Shown here: in pieces, positions 13,701 through 24,812 of the stretch | Position numbering within the stretch: the stretch's first letter is position 1 | Layout: each line of letters opens with the position of its first letter | From: Trochalopteron elliotii | Lineage: Eukaryota; Chordata; Aves; Passeriformes; Leiothrichidae | Direction of reading: 5' to 3' | Assembly: GCA_024734555.1 (NCBI GenBank) | Contig: JANPWX010000054.1 | Location: 4,908,249-4,972,248 of the forward strand | DNA length: 64,000 bases | Translations under genes and position numbers: made by a program | Notes under the pieces: generated by a model | Seen by the model: only the letters and a program-made list of their open reading frames with translations | What the model was told of the DNA's origin: nothing | The model's database searches: none

Positions 13701-13992
13701 AAACAGTTTGTCTAATATCATCCTCCAGAGTATCCTGTAACCATAATGAATTCATACAAAAATACAAATTTTTTAGATATACACAACAACCTTATTACAA
13801 TGAAAAATTCACAGTGTATTATTCATTTCCTAACACATTTTGGATAATAAGCAGGATATCAAGTGACATCTGTTACTAATATCATAATAAATGAAAAATC
13901 TTGGCCTAGTTTAAGTTATTTGTATGAAATCTAGTTTATTTACTATGAAGCAACACAAAAGTAGCACTAGACTGTGAACTCACACACCTGAG
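7791..13992. other. Unique A+T-rich non-coding DNA, no gene recognised
   Basis: About 6 kb without a supportable gene. The frames present (8132-8344 plus, 10202-10402 minus, 11247-11513 plus, 11550-11819 plus, 11869-12087 minus and others) are under 90 codons, overlap antisense frames and lack motifs. A short TA alternation occurs at about 11187-11202. No element termini, tandem arrays or RNA genes are recognised. Confidence 0.6.
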
Positions 13993-14030
13993 CCCCCCCC
14001 CCCCCCCCCCCAAAAAAAAAAAAAAAAAAA
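13993..14030. repeat. Back-to-back homopolymers: C19 followed by A19
   Basis: Nineteen C residues (13993-14011) are followed without interruption by nineteen A residues (14012-14030), then caacaagg. The block is preceded by cacacacctgag. A poly-A run could mark the tail of an old retroinsertion, but no element is recognised upstream and a C run is not part of a normal tail. Length here is likely to vary between individuals and to be unreliable in sequencing. Confidence 0.95.
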
Positions 14031-16409
14031 CAACAAGGAGCTTTATGAAAGTGTTTTCCAAGGATTTTCAGCAACAGACTAAATGGTAAGTCTCAGTAAA
14101 TTTTTCAGGTCCTGGAGAGCTGTTATATTGGCATCCCATGGATCATATTGTTCATTTTAATGATGTAAAATGCTGGCATTGACTTTCACATAAATGGTCT
14201 CCATGAATTTGAATTGTGGGATTGAGGCCTGCTACTATAGATTGGTAAATTAATTTTCCCCTAATGCTACAAATGCTGTCCTATTTATCATTACTAAATA
14301 AATCCAATATTTCAATCGTTAAGAATTCCACACTGGAAACAGCTGGACTTTTTTAGATTTAAACCAGGGAATAAATTCACTGGCAAAGGTCTATAAAACA
14401 AGGTCCTAAGTCTCTGAAGGATGTTAGAACCAATCAATCAGTTCTTTATTAAGGAAAGAGTATTTATGGAAGCTTCAAGAGTTCACATTAGCTGTAGCCC
14501 AAAGAAAAAGGATTCCTCTCTCCGCTCTCCCTCTTTTTTTTTTTTTTAATTTTAATTTCTCAAGGCTTAGACTGTTCCAAAATAAGAAGCAATTTCTGCT
14601 GTGTTTTCAAGGAATGGAAAGATAGCAGAGCTCTAATGCTTAAAAATAGATTGCCCTGCTAATCCCACATCATACCCAGGTTATTGTGCTTGTTAATCTT
14701 ATTCATTACCATGGAAGGATTTCCTATCTATGGATTTTAACATGTGATATAATCTCAGATTACAGCTCTTTTACTATGTACAGGGGGAGATAAAACTGGG
14801 GAATATGGATGGGGATGGGTTAAAGAAGTGAACTTTAAGATAAAATAAATTTCTTTTAGAAATATGCAGAGTGAACAGGAGTCAAGTTCTTGGGTAATGG
14901 GAAGCATACTGAAGTGTGTTTTAATAAAACATGAAACAGATCTCCTAGAAATTCTTCTTGTGTACATCTATGCTTTTATATTTAAAATCCATGCATATTA
15001 AGAGAATATTTTAATGGTGCATTTCAGATCTTCAAGATATTGACAGTGTAAGTGTGGAATATCCACCACAGGTACAGACATTTAAAGGAGAGTTTCAATA
15101 CCAGGTGTTTTCTAAGTTAAGATAATCCTTATTAACTGTTCCTATTATTTTTTTATTTATACACAGTGGCAAAAACTCAGTTAATGGTAATTTATGCTTT
15201 ATTTGTTATCCACTTATATTGAAAAAGTTTCTCTATGGCAGCTTAAGCAAATACTATTATCAGGTTGGAGTGTGTCAGGTGTGCTGAGCCAGGCAACCTT
15301 TTACATTGAGGGAATTTTGTGGATGCTCTGAGATACCCTATTTGAGGGCAGGCAAAGGGCAGCCCTCATCCCCACAGTATTTTATATTTTCCAGGAATTC
15401 AACAAGCTGTATTCACTGGTATCTGGCAGCTCCCTTCTTGTTTAGTGCAACACTAAACACTACTTTCTGATTTTAATTTTTATCTGTTCATTATATTGCT
15501 AATGAAAGGTATAATTAAAATAATTTTAATGAGAACTATGTCCTCAATTTAGCATTCAAGCTTCCAGCCTGCTGGAGCCAGAGGTTTTCTGCCAATATTA
15601 CTCAGGAAACAACACAGTACGAAATATTGTACTTTAATTCTTTCCAGTGTGACTATGAGGTAATAACCTTGGTTCACATTGCATGGAAATCAAAGATCCT
15701 TTTTACAAACTTTGGAGATGCCTGACCAATAGCACAGATTAAACCATCACTGCAATAATTCCACTGTCACAGAAAAGAATTCAAATCAGAATACTTGTAT
15801 CAGCTACAACATTAATATTACCAAAATATGCATACTGTGAACTACTTATTTTTATTTTAAAAATATTCATAAAGAAGAAAAGAAGCATAAAAAATGCTTC
15901 CAATAGACGAAGGATAGGAGACATCCTAAAAGGGTAAAGGAAATTTTTGTAGTTAATCGTCACAGTAAAAGTAAATTATTTGATATAACTCTTGAATATT
16001 AAATGTTAATAATGGGAATATTGTTGACATTTCAGGCAAAATCTCAAGAAATCTCTCTTTTCATTCAATGTTTTTCCATTAATATGTTGTCTTTCAACAG
16101 ACAAATTTTTCAAGGCATGTACTTCTAAGTACAAATCTATTCCTTATGAGCAGTATTATATTTATAGAAATAATAGCACCTATTTAATTTTTCATGTAGA
16201 CAGGAGGTTTGTTTCTTTTTAAGTGAAATAAAAAAATAAAGGGGAAAATCAACAACAGAAATGTTGCTGAAATTTTCAACCTGCCATAATTACAGAGAAC
16301 TGAATTATCAAAACTTGGAGTTCTAAAAATCTGGGCCCAGAATCATCCAGCCTGCTATTTTCAGCCACAAAGAGAGCTGTGTTTTACATGTGTCCATGCT
16401 TAACTAGGT
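14031..16409. other. Unique non-coding DNA with a T14 run
   Basis: There is no gene-like frame (14755-14967 minus and 15781-15963 minus are short and featureless). A run of fourteen T residues lies at 14534-14547. At about 15260-15370 the sequence is briefly GC-richer (including gtgctgagccaggcaacc) without an identifiable element. Confidence 0.6.
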
Positions 16410-16620
16410 GATGCCATGTGGGGGACAGCCTCCAACAGCTGGTAGTGAACAAAGTCCGAGCAGCACCTTGGGGTGGACGGGAGTTAAAGCCCAAGAACGG
16501 GATTCAGGAGAGCACTGCCCCGCCAAGCTGCCAGGCTCTGGCACAGCCTGAGGGCCCTGCTCATCCATCTGCCCCACTTACACACATTAGATGTGTGGCT
16601 GTACCCAGTGATGCCCCTCA
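16410..16620. other. GC-richer patch of unknown origin
   Basis: About 200 bp of higher GC content, with a plus-strand frame (16418-16648, 76 codons) rich in alanine, proline and glutamine. No domain or mobile-element end is recognised. It may be a worn mobile-element remnant or simple compositional variation. Confidence 0.35.
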
Positions 16621-16662
16621 TTTAATTTCAGAACAGGAAATCCCATAATCTGCTCCTTGCCA

Positions 16663-16685
16663 GTTTGTTTTGTTTTGTTTTTTTT
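16663..16685. repeat. Short (TTTTG)n pentamer run
   Basis: gtttgttttgttttg is followed by eight T residues. This is a short low-complexity tract. On the opposite strand it reads as A-rich AAAAC units. Confidence 0.85.
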
Positions 16686-19600
16686 AACCAGTTTCTATGT
16701 CCAGTTACTGCAAAAATGGTGTAAAATCCTTTGAGCAAAGATTGGGAATGCCATCCCCACCTTCTTGGCCCTGCAGTGATCACATTCCTCTCTAGAACTG
16801 TACTTGCCTGCTCTCTGACATGAAGGAATATCTGCCTTTCCCCTGAGACACACTCAATTCCATATTTTACTGTAGACACACACAAACCCACTCTTCAAAA
16901 TTAGATTGAGAATGTACTCTTTAGCTGGGCACATTCTACAGGAGCTGTTTTTCAGATTACAGCTGAGCAAAATATCCATCCGTAACAAACACCTTTAATT
17001 GCTAACTAACATTCTCATGGAAGTCAGGCACACTTTTAAAGTTAGACCAAACTCATGAATTAAAAAACTCTTTCATACCTTGGCAATTCTGAGAGGTGAT
17101 ATTGCCTAAGCAACTGTCAGCTTCTGCAGGTTAAAAACATCTGAACTAATCACAGATACACAGAACCATCCTAAAAAACCCCCAAAACCTATATACCAGC
17201 TATAAGCAACACATTTGTTACATATATAATTTTATATAGCTGCCTATTTTTTATTAATTTTAATCCATTTCTAGGTATTAGTCATTAGAGGGCAAAGTAC
17301 CATAATATATGCACATTCTCTTTTAACAAAAGCTAATATTACACATTGCAGAAGGACAAAAAAAGAGAGGAGTGCTCCATTAAAGTATCATTATTTTGCA
17401 CAGAGTAGAAATTGTAGATATATATTTCAAGAAATCTCTTTAACCAATACAATGTAACTGCATCACCTGCTGAAAGTAAGTCCATTTTAACTCCTAGTGC
17501 CACTGAGCTTTGTTTTATGACCAAAATTGTTCCAGTGACACGTAAAAATAACCTATACCCATAATTTCACTATGAGGCTCAGTAGATTAATTTGTCCAGT
17601 ATACTTGTTTTTCGTGGCAGTAGCTGGCCTAGTTATGCAAAACAGAACCCCACATCAATTTTTGTGTGGCATTTATAGCAGTTAAAGAGAAATGGAAGAA
17701 ATTCTATTTCCCCCCCAATTCAGGCTATGTTCAAGTTTCTATGGAAACCTTGAACACCTCTACAGAGATAAGCAGCAAAGGGTGAAACTGTTCTCCCTGT
17801 TTTTCATCACTTTCTCTTTTCTCTCTTTGATCCATGTGCAAGTGTTTTATGTATAATTCACTTTCTGCTGTCCCTTATTTCTCTTTTCACTCTTCATATA
17901 TTAGAGGGAAATCTGGGGACGATTCCCTCATTATTTGCTTCCCATTGGGTATCCAGATGATTTTGAAATGCAATGACTAAAATTTAAACGTTTTCATGTG
18001 TCTGGTCTACATGCTTTTATGCAATCATTTATCTCATACAATCATTTAAGTCACCTGAGCAGAGAAACCCACTAGAAACTCTAAGAATAGTGCTTAGAAC
18101 TGGCCACTATAACTTTGATGATCCTGTGAGATTTTCCTCAATGGCTGCTTCCAAACTCTGGGTTATGCTCCTGTAAAATCTCAGTGATCGTACCAAACCC
18201 AGCCCAAAATGGATATAAACGACACACATCAAAGAGGTCCCTAAAGAGCCTTTGAAGAGTTACATTTACTTCTCTTGAAATGAAAGACTGCAAACTACGT
18301 GAGCTAAGCATAAAAACGTTATGCACTGAAATGCAGTTTTATCTGTAGACCTCAGATGACTGAGGAAATAGACTAGAAAACAGCACAAATGCAATTTGCA
18401 TTTTGTCATCTAGATTTTCTTTAGGCTTCTCTCAACCCAGGTGCAGCTTAACTCTGCCCACACACATAAAGCACTGGAAATTACAGTTTCATCAGAGCCA
18501 GTTGGGGAATGATTTGAAAAAAAATCTACTTATTGAAGGTAAAGAGTACAACTTGCCACATGAGGTGCTATAAGGGCCAACAAATTTAGGGTCTATAGAT
18601 CAAACTATTCTTCCCTGATTCACAATATTTTTTGTGAGACCGATCCTCATCACACAAGAAAAACATAATGTTGACTTGATACAAATTTAAAATGGTTGAA
18701 CTAAAATCTTAAAGCTTCAATAAAGCCTACAAACATAATTTGTTAGGGTGCCCCAGATAGAGATAAGAAATACAATGGGAAATCATCCAACCTCACTATA
18801 ACATGTAAATAATATTTACATATTACACATAATGGCCTAATGGATACATCATGGCCTAATTCTAAAAGGCCCAAAAAGAAAGTGACATTAAAAAAAACCC
18901 CGTAAGTTAAAAATTGGTTAAATTTTGTGGAGGAGCTCTTATTCTAAGAACAAGATCCTTCACCAGATGGTCAACTATCTTTATATTTCTATTATTATTG
19001 CAAAAGTTTAATTTTTTAAATTATTATTGCACTTCTGTAGTTTGATAAATTCATCCCACTCTTTCAAAATATTCTCTTGGCAGCAGTCATGTAAATACAG
19101 ACTGCACTGTCCCTGTTAGTCGTCTGTTATACCAAATATTCTAGCAATAGTAGGAGCAGGCACACAAGGCCATTTCTGTCACAGTCCATTTTCATCTAAG
19201 AATGTGTCTAAATATTTTTTAAAATTTGTATGGCTTTTTGAATGTGATATTCAAAGCACGGTTCCATCGAGAACTTAGAGTGGTATTGGAGCACAGTGCA
19301 TGGATGCCAAGTTTTCATGCTTATTTAATATCACTAATTTTAATTTCTCACAATCAGCACAACAGTTTGTCTCACTTATTCTGGCATATTTCAAAAGGAA
19401 GTATACTTTTTTCCAGACAATACTTTTTTATCTATTGTATTATAAATATTGATCTTGAAGGTATAGTTCACAAACTGTCGATGGTGTATCAATTAAAACA
19501 AAAATAGACAGCTTCAATGCCAATTTGACAAACTGTGAACCAAACAACATTTCCCTGTGATATTACACAAATCTAATACAGAGGAAATAGTTGATAAAGA

Positions 19601-22600
19601 TATATTTTACAAATGTTTGGAAAAAATGGAGGCAGATCTCCAAAAGCTCTTGATTAAGCAAATAAGTGACATTACATTTCTAGAGATACAAATTCTCAGT
19701 TAACAATAACTGGCTTGCTGTTTGCACATCAAATCCATGTTTTGTCATGCAAATTCCAGAACCTTCCTTGAGGCACATTAGTATTTTCCAGTGGCTCACC
19801 TCTTCCCCGAGGCTTTGGGAAGGAACTAATCACTGATACTTACAGTGCAAAGCTTTTCTTTTTTTCTTTCTGACGAGGGTGATGTGTCTCTTCTGATGAA
19901 TTATTCACAGCCTCGTGTGACTAAGTGTGCAGCTGATCTGAAGTGCCATTTATGTAAGAAGTGTGGTACTAACAAAATGGCTGCATATTTTCTCCTGAGC
20001 TACTTAATTAGAAATGTTGAAAGCATTCTTTTTGCAGATGCAGCTTATTTCTTTGTGATCAAACACAGTTAAAGGATTTGGTACTTCCCTTTGACGCTGT
20101 AAATTAGACAAATTTTTTCTATGGAAAATCTTTTAAAAATTATCACAGTACTTCTAGTCCGCATGTAAATCAGGAAATCTGTGTGGAAATAAAGCATTAA
20201 AGCCATCCATTTGAATGATAGAGCTACTATGAAATGCATAAAAATGCAAGTCATATTGATGTCATTGCCTCTAAACATGTGATATATTAAAAAAAGTGTT
20301 TAATTTGATAAAACTTTAGGAAATAGAAAGCAAAACCTATTGGACTGAAGTCATTAAAGTTGAAGTAATTCCTTAGAAGAGCCCCTGTGGTAAGAAACCA
20401 CCAACACAAAAATTTTAAAATAAAGAAATCTTGAATATTTAGAGGGTAGATTTTTTTACTTTTTCAGTATTCCTAGATCTGATTTCCTGGTAGAAGCTGA
20501 GCAACCTGACCCTACAAAGGTCTGCAAGATGCTTCTGTATAAACTTTTTTGCCTTTCTAGGGGAGTATTCAGTTACATTACGCGTGGCACATCAAAACAG
20601 AACACGTATGGGTGACAGGAGTTCCTCTGTGATCTGAAAGGTAACTTCCAAGGGGGCCAGAACTGTCCTTCCAGATTAATATCATAAATTTTTTTCTAAT
20701 CTAAGGACTATGCACTCAATTCTAACTATGTATTTCATAATTTTTCACTTCTGTTTTTAAATCAATTTGGAATTATTTACACAGAAGTTAAAATCACAGA
20801 AGTGCCTTGGAAGCTTCAGTGGTACCATCTTTTACAGACCACACAGACATCAGCATTGAGAGTGTTGCTGAATGTTTAGTCAATCCTGACAAGGAAAATT
20901 CCTTACAAGAACAAAGAAAAGCATGGCAGTGAAGCACTTCTACCTCCTGAGTCCTCTGTTAAAGAGCACAGACACTGAAGAGATTTTAAAATACTGATAT
21001 TATCTTGGGTTATGATTATTGCACAGCAGAAATATTTTGAGTAACTGAGCTCATGATTACTTGTAGGCATCCTTGATGAAGGAACTTTTATTATGGTGAA
21101 GGTTTACTAAAATCCAAGCAGAAAAAGCAAAGAAAATGTGAACTGATGGTTCCATTTCAGTTACAGTAATTGAGATATTCAGATATTGTTGGGCAACATA
21201 GAAATTGAGGCAGAAAAGGAAACTTTTCTGGTTTCAGCCAAGTGTCTTATCCACAGGGTTATGTCTGCTCTGCAAAGGGGAAGGTTTTGCAGATCTATCT
21301 ATCTCTGTTTCGAAGCAATATTTCCAACTAATGAGATAACTTGATTAAATACCATGAAGCACCTTATTTACTATATATAAAGTACATGCTAGGTCACAAA
21401 CATTCATATGAAATTAGACATGAAAACAGCTAATTCCTTTCATTTTTTCAATACCCTATTGCCTGGATCCCATTATCTTATTATTTTATTATTTGCTTTG
21501 GTAAATATTAGTGATTTATCCTTTGATCTTCCTCCTCACTGAATTTGTTTAAAACTGTGAAGTGAAAAAACAGTCACTTCTAAATTTAAGGTCTTTACTA
21601 GTCATAGACAAAATTGAATGCTGCAATTATGTTTTGGCAAATTAAAACACATTAAACAAGCCCTGTTTCCTCCAGTCTGAACTCACTACATGTAATATAA
21701 TGACACACATTAGTTTCCCCACCAGGGAGTTAACATGATGAGTTCCTGCAGGCCAGCACCACTTGTCACTTCTCACTGGCTTTCCCTTGCACAAAATTGT
21801 TTCCAGTTTTCTCTAGATGACACAACAGTGTGTAAAGCTGAAGGAAGTTGGCACTTGTCATCACAAGGGGTTTTAAGCCATTTAATTAAAAAGGGCAGAA
21901 ATGTGCAAATACCAAGCCAGACTCACATTTTTCTGGTTTCTGTCAAAACAGACACAACCCAGTCTGGGAGAGTGTAGAACTTGGTCTAATGATGCACACA
22001 ACTTATTGAAAATTGCCTTTAAATGAGAAATGCATTCCTTTCTTATTCTGCTGTTACCGAGCAACAGTAAACTGTGGCCATTTTCACATAGGCTTATCAT
22101 TAATTCATTAAGACTGCATGACCCTAATCTGAGGCTACATAATCACTGAGAATTCATATAACACACAAAATATTGATGAAGCATAGCATTGAACAGCTAC
22201 TTAACTTCCAAGCCTCTGGATCAGTGTATTAACATGAGATGACATAATAAGTAAAACAGTTACTGAGACTATGCACTGGCACATTTACAGTACTAGAATT
22301 TGGGTTGAATCTTATGGGTTAAGCCACCTAAAAAATGGTTTGAAAGATTACATATACATGCATGTATATGACTTTTTTAGATTACTATAAAATGCATCGT
22401 TTTAAACTGCATGAAGAGACTGATGTAAAATAATAGTAGAGGAATTATTCTCGTGTATGCAGAAAGACATTATACCACTATTATGCAAACATATATGTAG
22501 GGACTGGGAAAGGCAAATAATGTGAAAACAAGACTCTTATGCACTTCTAGGATTTTCAATTACAAATATTCATTACTTTAGTTTACCACTGAAATAACTT

Positions 22601-23040
22601 CACTCCTTTAGATTCAATACATTACCACATTTCCAAAGTGCAACAGAAATATTTTCTGACAAGCTCTATGTTCATGTCTTTGCTTGAATCGCTGACTACT
22701 GGACCCGAGCATGATGCTTTTTCTCCTTAGCAGGCTGTGAGACCATAAGCCAAAATCAAAACCTTTATCACTCTTGGAGAATGTATCAATAAAAAAAGCA
22801 CTTACATCAAGGAGGTTCCAAGTTATGAAAAATTATTTTTGCTAATTTCCTGAGCAATGTGCAAGACTGAAGACAGTATTTTTCTCTATTTTTTCAGCTC
22901 TTGATTTACAGTCAAACACTCATTCATTCTTTTTGAGATTCTCTATGTTCTGTCTCAGGACATGCCAAAGATTCATCAACACCCCAGGAGGAAGGCCTCT
23001 GTTTCTTCAGCAACAGAGCCTGGACTATGGAGTAAATTTC
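16686..23040. other. Unique A+T-rich non-coding DNA, no gene recognised
   Basis: About 6.3 kb. Frames such as 16628-16891 minus, 19226-19507 plus, 19845-20072 plus and 21735-21977 plus are short, lack motifs and are not supported by neighbours. Small structures seen are a weak 8-bp inverted repeat with a 3-nt loop at 18803-18821, a direct repeat of atggcctaat within about 18830-18860, and the 20-bp palindrome at 22351-22370 listed separately. Confidence 0.6.
22351..22370. repeat. Perfect 20-bp palindrome
   Basis: catatacatgcatgtatatg is identical to its own reverse complement, with no spacer. The flanking bases (a on both sides) do not extend it. The core acatgcatgt alternates purine and pyrimidine. 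No protein-binding role can be assigned from sequence. Confidence 0.9.
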
Positions 23041-23549
23041 TGTTGCATCAGACCTCTTGTTAGAGGATAGAAACGAGCTAAGGTACAGACTTCTTGTTTA
23101 TGACAGCATTAAAAGAGTCCTGGTTTATTCCTCTTTACAGCTCAGCCATCCTGACTCCAACTATTCCCTGACTCTGGCTGCAGCAAGCTCCTGCTGTAGG
23201 TTTCCCTTGCAGCCTCTGACTGCTGGTTATTTCCTGCTAAACTCTGACTGCAGGGATCAGTTTACAGACTGTGACTGCAGGCTTTTACCCAGCTAGACTG
23301 TGACTGCACACCCAGACTGACCTCACTGCAGTGATTCTCCCTCCTCAGGATCCTTCTTCTTCATGATCCTCTCCTTCCCTCTTCCTCAGGCTTCTTCTTT
23401 CATGATAATCCCTCCACCAGCTGACCCACTCCCTTTTATCACACTTATCTTTATTGGATACGGCTGTGACTCATTGGGGCGAGGCTGTATTGGGTAATTA
23501 ACACAGCTGTTACTGATTAGGGGCCAGGTCAACTGTATTCCCTTCTACA
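23041..23549 (-). mobile_element. Solo LTR of an endogenous retrovirus, ERVL-like, minus strand
   Basis: Read on the minus strand, the block begins tgtagaagggaatacagttg and ends ...ggtctgatgcaaca, giving the canonical TG...CA termini of an LTR about 509 bp long. Signals appear in the expected order: a CCAAT-like ccaataaag (plus 23448-23456), a TATA-like gataaaag (plus 23433-23440), and, about 310 bases further, a polyadenylation signal aataaa (plus-strand tttatt, 23124-23129) followed by a short U5. A tgtagaaggg-type start is reminiscent of ERVL-class LTRs, but the class is inference. No primer-binding site, internal gene remnant or partner LTR is seen nearby, so it is a solo LTR. The flanks (aaatttc on the left, gattttt on the right) do not give an exact target-site duplication, so the ends could be off by a few bases. 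An alternative right end lies at 23577. The plus-strand frame 23057-23296 runs antisense through it and is not a gene. Confidence 0.7.
23214..23325. repeat. Internal LTR tandem array, about four units of 27-29 bp
   Basis: Units start at 23214, 23242, 23269 and 23298, each opening with ctctgactgc or ctgtgactgc and then diverging. A related, more diverged unit lies just upstream near 23170. The array sits between the TATA-like and polyadenylation signals of the LTR, in the R/5' part of the element, and is probably a family feature and not a local event. Confidence 0.75.
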
Positions 23550-24752
23550 GATTTTTCCAGGACCTCAGTGCACTACATGTTTTTTACTTTCCTACCTCAA
23601 ATACCATCCCTATTTTTATTTTGTCTCACCTGAAGAAAGTGCCAAGTAATAAAGCCCAATGCCATTGGAACAGCTTCTCTAATGCCCTAAAGTTTGAAAT
23701 TTCTCAGGCTTTCCGCTGAAGAGAAGGTGAAAGAAGTGTAAAGCCCTACAGCTTTCTGGACATCACACAGACAAAGATGCTGACAGCAAGTGGTAGAAAC
23801 CCATATGGAAAAGAACATTTTGAATATTGAAAAGATACAAGTGGCATAAAGTGTCTCAGGATGCACTAACTGTGAATTTTGTCACTTTGCCACATATCTA
23901 ATTCATACCTTCTTCCCCAGCTTGAGAAAAATACTCTGAAACAATTCCCGTTTGTTACATCCAATTAACAACACCAGAGCATTTTTGACACCGTCAGCTT
24001 TGCAAATGGCATTAGTGACATGACTGAATTAGAGAATGGCATGGCATTTTTCTCTGGTAAGAGAATATTTTCTCCATTGAACAACCGAGTAAATATTTCA
24101 AAATAGTCTCTGTGCATGAATTTTCAGCAGGAAGGAAACATCATTCATGATTTAGAAAAAGCCCAAGGAATTCAGAACTTGCTCAAGAACATACGACTGA
24201 AATGAATATTGCAGGAAGAGGATATGTAATTAAGAAATCCCAGAGTAAGAATGCAACATCATTTTCTTTCATCACTTAGCCCACCACACACTTAACCTTG
24301 GACCTCTCCACCCTGCTGATTCCTTTCACAGAATTGAGAATGAGGATGGCTGACAGCTCGCTGAGCTCTCCATCCCTTGCTGTGGAACTTGCATAGTGCA
24401 AGTTCACTTGAGCTGTGAACAAAATTTTTAAAAATCTATTTGTTTAGGTGGAGTTTCTTCATACTTATAGTTAGAGGCACAAGTTGTAGTTAGGAGTGTA
24501 GGTTACAATGAATAATGAATAGCTGTCCAAACCAGCACACATCAAAATGCTGGATCTTACTATTCTTCAGGTTTAATATAGCAGTTTCTGGGGTTTTGGT
24601 TTTATGGTTATGCAGTTTCTTGAATCAATACACTGTATATCTAGACAGTCACTTGCAGCCTACATTTAATTTAATATTTTATTGTTCCACCTGGAAAGCC
24701 TAGCTGCTTCAGCTAAAAGCAAAAGTTGTTAGTGTATGATCTTTTGTGTCAT
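23550..24752. other. Unique non-coding DNA, no gene recognised
   Basis: No frame over 62 codons is found and no motif is visible. The first 28 bases could belong to the preceding LTR if its right end is at 23577. Confidence 0.55.
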
Positions 24753-24812
24753 CATAGAATCAATTCTGCCCAGTTGGACCCAAAAAAGCCCTTTGTCATT
24801 ATCTTGTCCAGT
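24753..24812 (-). mobile_element. Possible CR1 LINE 3' tail, antisense
   Basis: catagaatca at 24753-24762 is the reverse complement of the ATTCTATG octamer that ends CR1 elements. It is followed by cagttggacccaaaaaagcc, then ctttgtcattatcttgtcca, which resembles the antisense CR1 block 'ggttggaaggga...ctttaaaggtcatctagtcca'. The match is worn and shorter than the copy near 3.7-3.84 kb. The frame 24726-24959 plus crosses it and is not considered a gene. Confidence 0.45.
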
